DNA from: Prorocentrum cordatum | Lineage: Eukaryota; Sar; Dinophyceae; Prorocentrales; Prorocentraceae | Direction: 5' to 3' | Assembly (NCBI GenBank): GCA_963575745.1 | Contig: CAUYUJ010018576.1 | Span: forward strand, 27,501-91,500 | Length of the DNA stretch: 64,000 nucleotides | Shown: positions 56,368-64,000 of the stretch, one piece after another | Layout: every line of letters begins with the position of its first letter | How positions within the stretch are numbered: the first letter of the stretch is position 1 | The notes under the pieces: generated by a model | The model's database searches: none | The model's input: the letters and a program-made list of their open reading frames with translations, nothing else | What the model was told of the DNA's origin: nothing | Program-made: the position numbers and the translations under genes

Positions 56368-57620
56368 GCCTCGGGTCCGTCCGCCCGCCACGCCCGTCAG
56401 GAGCCGCCCGCCCGCCCCGACCCGCCCGCCCAGGCTCCTGGCCGCACGCGAGTGGACTCCTCTGGTCGGGGTGGCTGGCTGCTGAAATGCGCCCACATGC
56501 TACAGTCGGGGCGTTGACCTAAGGAACCCTAAATAAGGAGCGCGGCCCCTTTTTCCCATAAGTTGAACCTCGACTTCCCAGCGAAAACCTAAAGGAAGAC
56601 ATAAGACAAACGGTGGAACAATTCAGGAACAGGGAGCCCCTCCCCAACGAAAAGGGTTCCTTCTTCAGCGCCCCGACTGCATCACCTCTCACTTCAGGCA
56701 CACGTCGTTCCTTCCTAATCCTGCCCATTTCTCCTTGTGCTCGTCTCTAAGTGTTCCTGGCCACCTAGTGGCCAGGAAGAAGCCCAGGAGAAAACAATTA
56801 GGAATGAAAGGATCTTGCCCCCCACAACTTTCAAAGAATTAGAAATGAACAGTGTTTGTGGACTATGGCGATTAGCTAACATGCTGTGCGTAGGGGTGGA
56901 CGGACAGCAGGAACAGAAGGTGAGGAAACGCGGTACGTAGGGCGAGGGCCAGCCGCGGAGGAGAGGGCAGGATCCTTTTCAGCAACCATGCTGCCCCCTA
57001 CCGTGCACTACCCCACTCACCCCTGTTGCATTCGCCCCTTGCCGAGGGGAAACGATAGGGGGGGAGGACTGCCTCAGGGGAGAAGCACCGACCTGGAATC
57101 GGCGCCGCATCGCCGATAGATCGGCGGCAGGACCTCGACGGGAAAACCGCACGCTCCTGGGCGGGGCGAGGGGCATCGGGCCCCCGTCCGCGACGACCGG
57201 GCGATTGGGGGTGGACGCGGTTCCCCTGAGCCCACCATCTCCTATCTTGAGCAGGGACCGACAGCGCCGGCACTCCTACAGGCCTGCCACGACAACTTCG
57301 CAGAACCCAGAGATGCTCTGAGAGCAACAACAATGTTCTCAGAACATAAGCCCGATATGAAACAAGCCAGCCTCAGCCAGAAATGTTCTAAGAACATTTT
57401 GTTGAAACCACAAAAGGTTCTTAGAACATTATTTGGTAGGCCTATAGGCGGGCCAGAACGCTTCGCAACTGCTTGACTGTCGTTGCCCTGTCAACTCGGG
57501 TCATCACTCGCTTCTCTGGCGGCCGTTCGGGACGATCCCCCCGGCGGGACACAGCTGCTGGAAGAGCACCCCGAGGCCAGGAAGCCGCCGAGAGAAAACC
57601 TCAGACTTCAAACCCAAAAC
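56368..57620. other. No recognised gene; dispersed repeat and AGAACATT palindromes
   Basis: 57085-57230 is the partner of the dispersed repeat at 40195-40340. Palindromes built on TGTTCT..AGAACA occur at 57332-57347, 57381-57399 (AAATGTTCTAAGAACATTT, perfect) and 57416-57430. No gene. Confidence 0.55.
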
Positions 57621-57621
57621 T

Positions 57622-57679
57622 CGTCGTCATCATCATCAGCATCATCAGCATCATCACCATCAGCATCATGATCACCACC

Positions 57680-57749
<70 letters not shown>

Positions 57750-57810
57750 CAATCACCATAAACATCATCATCATTATCATCATCATCATCGTCATCATCA
57801 TCAGCATCAG

Positions 57811-57901
<91 letters not shown>

Positions 57902-57902
57902 G
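57622..57902. repeat. (CAT)n tract
   Basis: CAT/ATC triplets with short CAC and CAG interruptions. Ile-, His-, Met- and Asp-rich frames come from the repeat. Confidence 0.95.
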
Positions 57903-58525
57903 TCCCTTCGGCCCCAGCCCGCCCCCTCCATGCGTTCGATTTCCAGGGGCAGTTCGGGCGCCTGGCCCCGCGGGTCACCGCAGCCGCAGCAACCTCCGCA
58001 GGGGAGACGCCTCCGCGGCGCCGGCGGGCATCCGGAGCTGCTGCAAGACCTGCTCGGCAGCCTGCCGCACGGCTGGGTCGGCGTCCTTCGAGCAGGCCGC
58101 CAGGCGCCGCAGCTCGGGGGGCATCCCCTTCTGCGGAGCGGCAGCGACCTCGCGGGCGTCGCCCGAGGTGAACGACGAAAAGAAGCGCGCCTTACGCGAG
58201 AAAACGTGGCGACTTTACGCCGTGGTTTAGGAGGCCAGCAGCCTGGCACACCGCACGGAGGCGAAGGCGCTCGTGCGCGACCTTGCTCGGGGAGCTTGAG
58301 GCCTCAGCCAAACCAATGAGGCCACAAGGGTTTCCAAAACACCCTGCGATCCAACGTCGCGGAAAAAATGCAACACCGCGGCAGATCACAACCAGAGCCC
58401 CAGACCCCGCTGCATGTTTCGTGGCCCCCCCTAAAAAACGTAACTGAAATTAGCCTGGCGAAGGACTCAACCATATGCAGTCGTGGGTCCCGCCATTGTG
58501 AGTATCTTCTTCGGCGGCACACCTT
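57903..58525. other. No recognised gene
   Basis: GC-rich to about 58180, then mixed. A CATGTTTCGTGGCCCC word near 58412 is an inverted echo of the unit that starts at 58531. Confidence 0.45.
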
Positions 58526-58528
58526 ATG

Positions 58529-59403
58529 GGGCCACGAAACGTGTGAGGGGGTGTGCCGAAATGGGTGTAGGGGACGCATGCGGGCGGCAGCACTGGGGCC
58601 TTCGGTGGAGCTCCCTATGAGGCCACAAAACGCGTGAGGGGTGTGCCGAAATGGGTGTAGGGGACGCATGCGGGCGGCAGCCCTGGGGCCTTCGGTGGAG
58701 CTCCCTATGGGGCCACGAAGCGTGCGAAGGGTGTGCCGAAATTGATGTAGGGGACGCATGCGGGCGGCAGCACTGGGGCCTTCGGTGGAGCTCCCTATGG
58801 GGCCATGAAACGTGTGAGGGGGTGTGCCGAAATGGGTGTACGGGACGCATGCGGGCGGCAGCACTGGGGCCTTCGGTGGAGCTCCATATGCCACGAAACG
58901 TGTGAGGGGTGTGCCGAAATGGGGCGTAGGGGGACGCATGCGGGCGGCAGCACTGGGCCTTCGGTGGAGCTCCCTATGGGGCCACGAAACGTGTGAGCTG
59001 CGGAAATGGGTGGGGCGCGGCGGTGGGGCCTGTCCCTATGGGGCCACGGGGAGGGTGTGCGAAATGGACGCATGCGGCGCATGGGTTCGGTGGAGCTCCC
59101 TATGGGCCACGAACGTGTGAGGGGTGTGCCGAAATGGGCGTAGGGGACGCATGCGGGCGGCAGCTGGGGCCTTCGGTGGAGCTCCCTATGGGGCCACGAA
59201 ACGTGTGAGGGGTGTGCCGAAATGGGTGTAGGGGACGCATGCGGGCGGCAGCCCTGGGGCCTTCGGTGGAGCTCCCTATGGGGCCACGAAACGTGTGAGG
59301 GGTGTGCCGAAATGGGTGTAGGGGACGCATGCGGGCGGCAGCCCTGGGGCCTTCGGTGGAGCTCCCTATGGGGCCACGAAACGTGTGAGGGGTGTGCCGA
59401 AGG
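58529..59403 (+). repeat. 91-bp tandem array, about 10-11 units
   Basis: The unit begins GCCACGAAACGTGTGAGGGG, continues TGTGCCGAAATGGGTGTAGG and ends GTGGAGCTCCCTATGGG. It starts at 58531 and 58622 (91 bp). Degenerate, shortened units lie at about 58885 and 59000-59110. The array passes directly into the (ATG)n tract. Confidence 0.93.
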
Positions 59404-59405
59404 AC

Positions 59406-59487
<82 letters not shown>

Positions 59488-59512
59488 TTGATGACGATGA
59501 TGATGGTGATAT

Positions 59513-59555
<43 letters not shown>

Positions 59556-59565
59556 TGATGATGAG
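59404..59565. repeat. (ATG)n tract
   Basis: ATG/GAT triplets with a few GTT/ACG variants, continuous with the last 91-bp unit. Confidence 0.95.
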
Positions 59566-59912
59566 AAGATGGGGAGGGAAAGAGGCGGAGGAGGAGGGAG
59601 GAGGAAGGAGAGGAACGCGGGGCACCGTCTCTTCAAAACGAGGACCCAACACCACAGGATGGATGGGAACAAATGAGTGCGTTTAGATGCGATCGCGCCC
59701 AGGTGCATGCGAGAAGCCCATCGTATCTACTTTTCTGCAACGACGACAATATAGATATGATGTTTAGATGCGCGCCCCCAGCCTGCGCGGGAGCGCCGCC
59801 GTATCTAAACGCATTTATGTGTCAAGAATGTCTTAAAAGTTGGGACCGTATCAATCCCTTCAAGAAACATATGTACATATATATATATATAGTCCTTCAA
59901 GAAACAGATGCA

Positions 59913-59958
<46 letters not shown>

Positions 59959-60877
59959 TAGATTCGTAACTATTTGTTTCAAATAATGACAGCGCCGCGC
60001 CGTATACATATACATCTATATATTCGTAACAAATTTTGGTCCGAACGAATGCTGTCGGCTGTGCTCTCAGCACGAATCAGATCCATGATATTGGTCGAAG
60101 CAATGATGAACAACGGGATGGGGATAGTGGGAAGCCGTAGCGATGAGGAGTGAGGAGACGAGCGACGACGACAAAAACGACGAGGAGTAAGATGGATAGC
60201 AACGACGAAACGAAATTCAGGAGAGAACTGGGTCGGAACAGGGAAACGTAGGATGGGGAGAGCAAGGAGGAGGAGGGAGAGGAGGAGGAGTGATTCGGAC
60301 GATGAGCGCGGACAAGGAGGAGGAGGAGGGCGCGCGGCGAGGAGGCAAGAGGAGCGAAGTAAAGTTGGAGGGAGCGTCAGAAGGAGAACGTGGAGGAGGG
60401 GGAGTCAGGACGGGGATGAAGTCGATCAGCGATTGAAGATAATGTTTTTTCTGCTTCGTCCTCCTCGTCATCATGATCGTTCGGCTCGCCAGCCGCCCAT
60501 GATTACCCACTTCAATTCCTCTTCCTCCTCCTCCTCCTCCTCCTCCTCCTCCTCCTCCTCCTCCTCCTCCTTCTCCTCCTCCTCATCATCATCGTCGTCA
60601 TGACTGGCATGTGAACTGTCTCCCTGTGATTGAGCGGCCTAGGCCTGGCAGTGGAGACGCGGCGCCGTATCTATTCGTATCTATGTTTGGTAGACATGTT
60701 TTCCAGCGATGGGCGCCAGATTGAGCCGTATCTATACAGATCTAAACATATCTATTCGTATCTAACAATAACCCCGTATCTAAAATGTTGGTTCATTGTT
60801 GTAGTTTTGCTGGTTCATAGTAATAATATAAAAAAACTATATAATATATATATATATATATAAACTATTTATATATA

Positions 60878-60878
<1 letters not shown>
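59566..60878. other. No recognised gene; CGTATCTAAACGCAT repeats, (TA)n and (CTC)n
   Basis: TGCGTTTAGATGCGATCGCG (59677) and CGTATCTAAACGCAT (59800-59814) form an inverted pair; the latter word recurs at 63080-63094, and CGTATCTA words recur at 60665-60785. (TA)n runs lie at about 59878-59891, 59930-59950 and 60845-60862, and (CTC)n at 60518-60590. A CTCTTCAAAACGAGGACCCA word at 59630 echoes the interior end of the 6.17-kb element. Confidence 0.55.

Positions 60879-60948
<70 letters not shown>
60879..60948 (+). repeat. Poly(A), 70 nt
   Basis: A pure A run directly after AT-rich sequence and before CGCCGATCCGGCG. No clear target duplication or recognisable retrocopy precedes it, so a retroposon tail, slippage and an assembly artefact all remain possible. 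Confidence 0.9.
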
Positions 60949-60949
<1 letters not shown>

Positions 60950-61009
60950 GCCGATCCGGCGTGTGAGTTTCTGAGAGCGTGGGCTTGAGCTCGCTCAAGC
61001 TTCGCTCTG

Positions 61010-61440
61010 CAAGGGGGGGGCGCAAACGACGAAAGAATTGACACGCAAGGCCTCCCCAATGCCAGGACCGCCCCCCCCCCCTTCCTCTCCGGCGCCCCCC
61101 CCCCCCTCTCTTCCTGCACACCCCCCCTTCCCCTGCAATCTCCTCTCCGCCCCCCCGTCCCCTCTTCCTGCACCCCCCCGCCTCTGCACCTTCTCTTTCC
61201 CCCAGCTCCCCCCCACCCTTCCTGCGCCTTGGACAAGAGAGAAGGGGGGGAGGGGAAGGGAAAGGGAGAGAGGGGGGGACAGAAAGGGGTGGGGGGACAG
61301 GAGAGAGGAAGGGGGGGGGAGACAGGAGACAGGAGGGGCGGAGAGGGGGGGGGAGAGGGGGGGGGGTGGACAGGAGAGAGGAGGGGGAGGGGGGACAGGA
61401 GAGGGGAGGGGGGGGTGAAAGGACAGAGGGGGGGGGCCAA
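61010..61440. repeat. Poly-C then poly-G rich stretch
   Basis: C runs to about 61225, then G runs and GGGGAGA to 61440: an imperfect inverted arrangement with strong G-quadruplex potential. Confidence 0.85.
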
Positions 61441-61690
61441 GCTAGGTGCGCTCGCGTCATATCTGACATCCTACCCCTCCCTCCCATCCCTTACCATGGC
61501 GCAGATCCCCTCTCTACTCGCACAGTCGGATGTCGAGCAGGGCAATGATCCCGAAAGGGTACACGATGCAGCGATGCATTGTCATTGTACAGCACGGCAA
61601 GGCATGGCGTAGACGAGCACCGCGAAGCGTAGTATCAACCTAGCATTGCATCGCATGCCGTGGCATGGCACGGGAAATGACGCCAGCGCT
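61441..61690. other. No recognised gene
   Basis: Short unique-looking sequence. A GCGCTCGCGTCATATCTGACATCC word (61449) resembles 1067-1088 (GCGCTCGCGCAATATCTGACATCC), so part is dispersed. Confidence 0.5.
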
Positions 61691-62450
61691 GCAGCGGGAG
61701 CACGAGTCGAAACGAGCGGAAGCGCGGAAATGAGGCCAGCGCTGCAGCGGGAGCACGACTCGGAACGAGCGGAAGCACGCCAGAATCGGCCCGGGAGGCT
61801 TCCCGGGCGCCGGAAGCAGAAATTTAGCAGTTTCAAAAGAAAAATGAACTTTTTTCGGTTTTTTTCGGCGCCGCCTCGGAACTCGATTTTCCGGCGCCGG
61901 CCGGAACCCGCTCCGGACCCGGCCCGGGCGCCGGCCCGGGCGCCGGCTCGGGCGTCTGGCCCGGGCGCCGGCTCGCGCGCCAGCCCGGGCGTCGGAATCG
62001 GCCCGGGAGGCGTCCCGGGCGCCGGAAGCAGAAATAGAGCATTGTGTATTAGAATGGCCTTTTTTCGGCGCCGCCTCGGAACTCGATTTTCCGGCGCCGG
62101 CCGGAACCGGCTCCGGACCCGGCCCGGGCACCGGCCCGGGCGCCGGCGTCTGGCTCGGGCGCCGGCTCGGGCGCCAACCCGGGCGTCGGAATCGGCCTCC
62201 CGGGCGCCGGAAGCAGAAATTTAGCATTTTCAAAAGAAAAATGTGTTTTAGAATGGCCTTTTTTCGGCGCCGCCTCGGAACTCCATTTTCCGGGGGCGGC
62301 CAGAACCCTGGCCCGGCTGCTCCGGACCCGGCGGCCCGAGCGCCGGCCCGGGCGCCGGCTCGGGCGTGCAGCCCAGGCGCCGGCGGAAATGAGGCCAGCG
62401 CTGCAGCGGGAGCACGATTCGGAACGAGCGGGGCCCGAAACTGAGGCCGG
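61690..62450 (-). repeat. ~200-bp tandem repeat, three units with GCGCCGG cores
   Basis: CCGCCTCGGAACTCGATTTT recurs at about 61871, 62071 and 62270 (200 and 199 bp apart), each followed by a CGGCGCCGG-rich palindromic core. GAGGCCAGCGCTGCAGCGGG recurs at about 61732 and 62391. The Arg/Ala/Gly/Pro-rich frames repeat with the unit. Confidence 0.85.
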
Positions 62451-62619
62451 CGCCTCAGCGAGAGCAGCATTTTGGAGAACAAAAAAAATGCAAGCGAAAA
62501 CCCAACTCTGGGGAAACCTGTGTGTTAAAAAACAATACGCGGGGGGTGGTCGGCTACTCCCATTCTGTCATCAGGGGAAGAGGGAGAGTAGTATTCATAT
62601 TGAGTAATTGTACAAGAGA

Positions 62620-62785
62620 GAGAGGGGGGGAAAGGAGTGAGGGGGGGGAAAAAAGAGGAGTGGGAGGGGGCAGGAGAGAGGGGGGGGACAGAGAGAGGAG
62701 GAGGGGGGAGGGAAAGGAAGAGGGGGTAGGAGGGACAGAGAAAGGGGTGAGGGGGACAGGAGAGAGGGGTTGGGGGCCGGGACAT
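62620..62785. repeat. G/A-rich tract
   Basis: GAGAGGGGGG and GGAGGGG runs with no fixed period. Confidence 0.85.
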
Positions 62786-62799
62786 CACATCTCCGTCAC

Positions 62800-62827
62800 C
62801 ATCACCATCACATCGTCACATCACCAC

Positions 62828-62865
<38 letters not shown>

Positions 62866-62947
62866 CCATCATCATCACATCATCACATCACATCATCATC
62901 ATCAGTCGTCATCACACCACCAGCACAATCACACCACCACCACCACC

Positions 62948-63027
<80 letters not shown>
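62800..63027. repeat. (CAT)n/(CAC)n tract
   Basis: CAT and CAC triplets with several interruptions, comparable to 57622-57902. Confidence 0.95.
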
Positions 63028-63029
<2 letters not shown>

Positions 63030-63394
63030 GGAGCGCCCCGGATCGGCGGCACTGGCCAGAGGCCACTACAATATGAGATCGTATCTAAACGCATCCAAGT
63101 TTGAGAAACATATCTACGCGTATCAATTGTGATTCATGAACACGCCGTAAACACACATATGATTCAGGGAGGATGTTTAGATGGCATCCGGTCCTTCCGA
63201 ATGCAGCTGCCGCTCGGGAAACGAGCGACCCAAACAGATATTTTGACGTGTCGTCCAGGGCCATCGATCTGTGCTGGTCCCTGGGCCCCAAGGGCCCAGA
63301 ACGGGGCGACGACGCCCGCGGGCGGGAAAAGCTTCAACGCCCAGATCTCCGGGCACCCCCCCATGAGGCCCAGGGGCCCACAGGGGCCCCAGGA

Positions 63395-63564
63395 TTAAGT
63401 CGGGCGTGTCCCCCTACAGGGGGATTTTCGGCGGAAAATAAAAAATACCCCAGAAATAGTCTGGGGACTATTCTGGGGGTATGTTTTGACCTTTTTGGGG
63501 CATTGTGGGGGTATTTTTTATTTTTCGTCGAAAATCCCCCTGTAGGGGGACACGCCCGATTTAA
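63395..63564. mobile_element. Short TIR element, family A copy (170 bp, perfect 8-bp duplication)
   Basis: The left terminus is TTAAGTCGGGCGTGTCCCCC and the right terminus is the complement of TTAAATCGGGCGTGTCCCCC. The arms continue into GGGGGATTTTCG. CCCCAGGA abuts both ends (63387-63394 and 63565-63572). The interior has AATAGTCTGGGGACTATT, itself a near-palindrome. This is the cleanest copy in the window. Confidence 0.92.
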
Positions 63565-63729
63565 CCCCAGGATAGGCCAGAGAGCAAAGCTGGCGCTGTT
63601 TCGTGACTCTCTGGACCAATCCATCCCTGCCCACACCCCGCCCACCACAGAATGCCCCGAGCGAGGCCGCGGCGCCAGAGTCCGGAGCTCGGCAGGGTTC
63701 TGTGCGAGGTCTCCTGCTCGCCCTCGTCC

Positions 63730-63964
63730 CCCTCCTCCTCCGCCCCCCTCCTCCCTCCTCCTCCTCCTCCTCCTCCGCCTCCCCCTCCTCCGCCTCTCTC
63801 CTCCCCATCCTCCTCCTCCTCCTCCTCCTCCTCCTCCGCCTCCTCCTCCTCCTCCTCCTCCTCCTCCTCCTCCTCCTCCTCCTCCTCCTCCTCATCATCA
63901 TCACCTCCTCCTCCTCCTCCTCCTCCCCCCCCTCCTCCTCCTCCTCCTCCTCCTCCTCCTCCTC
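63730..63964. repeat. (CTC)n tract
   Basis: TCC/CTC triplets with CG and CATCAT interruptions near 63895, close to the right edge of the window. Confidence 0.95.
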
Positions 63965-64000
63965 CAGAGCGGGGTGGGGAGGAGGAGGCTGTGGGGCGGG

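Noticed and set aside
2716-63564. piggyBac-type MITEs because of TTAA at the ends
   Set aside because: TTAA is inside the terminal repeat; the bases outside form an 8-bp duplication in the clearest copies.
1-64000. Dinoflagellate spliced-leader gene or relict
   Set aside because: No match to the conserved spliced-leader end (TTTTGGCTCAAG) was noticed; a computed search would settle it.

Overview
The window looks like a piece of a dinoflagellate nuclear genome. This is inferred from GC-rich sequence crowded with trinucleotide repeats, very sparse coding sequence broken by short introns, at least one intron with a GC-AG boundary that can be placed to the base, an interstitial TTTAGGG tract, and a mix of an IS1595/Merlin-like DDE transposase, a GIY-YIG/reverse-transcriptase retroelement and many short inverted-repeat elements. 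No species is named. No rRNA, tRNA, CRISPR array or spliced-leader copy was recognised. Most long open frames are by-products of stop-free repeats.

Layout. 0-5 kb: (ATC)n, (ATT)n and G/C-run sequence, one complete short TIR element with an 8-bp duplication, and a diverged tandem repeat. 5-8.5 kb: minus-strand coding remnants of an unrecognised gene, ending at a telomere-like repeat. 8.5-12 kb: (CTC)n, a second short TIR element and a GATA tract. 12-24.4 kb is the richest part: a decayed retroelement with a GIY-YIG nuclease domain upstream of an RT domain (12.3-15.9 kb), lying between two near-identical ~235-bp direct repeats 11.9 kb apart. Between those repeats also sits a 6.06-kb interval bounded by a perfect 28-bp inverted repeat (15954-22014), holding a Rep/SF3-like P-loop NTPase gene and a Merlin/IS1595-like transposase that has lost its middle. 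An Arg/Asp-rich protein gene follows.

24.4-31.2 kb is simple and degenerate repeats with one possible minus-strand exon. 31.2-37.4 kb is a single 6.17-kb insertion: the same TIR family as the short elements, with a perfect 8-bp target duplication, but filled with about 5 kb of a 101-102-bp satellite. 37.4-47.5 kb carries more short inverted-repeat elements, a perfect 62-bp-arm hairpin and simple repeats. 47.5-55.4 kb is a higher-order repeat built from several modules, including a ~292-bp monomer. 55.4-64 kb has two further short TIR elements, a 91-bp tandem array, a ~200-bp tandem array, a 70-nt poly(A) tract and more trinucleotide arrays.

How the parts fit. The window is dominated by mobile and tandem DNA. 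One TIR family (termini TTAAGTCGGGC, 8-bp duplications) is present in seven copies from 152 bp to 6.17 kb, all non-autonomous. The only DDE transposase seen belongs to a family known to make 8-9-bp duplications, so a relative could mobilise them; this is inference. The last intron of the NTPase gene carries its own 14-bp inverted repeat and a short direct repeat at its two splice sites, as expected of a transposed intron (introner).
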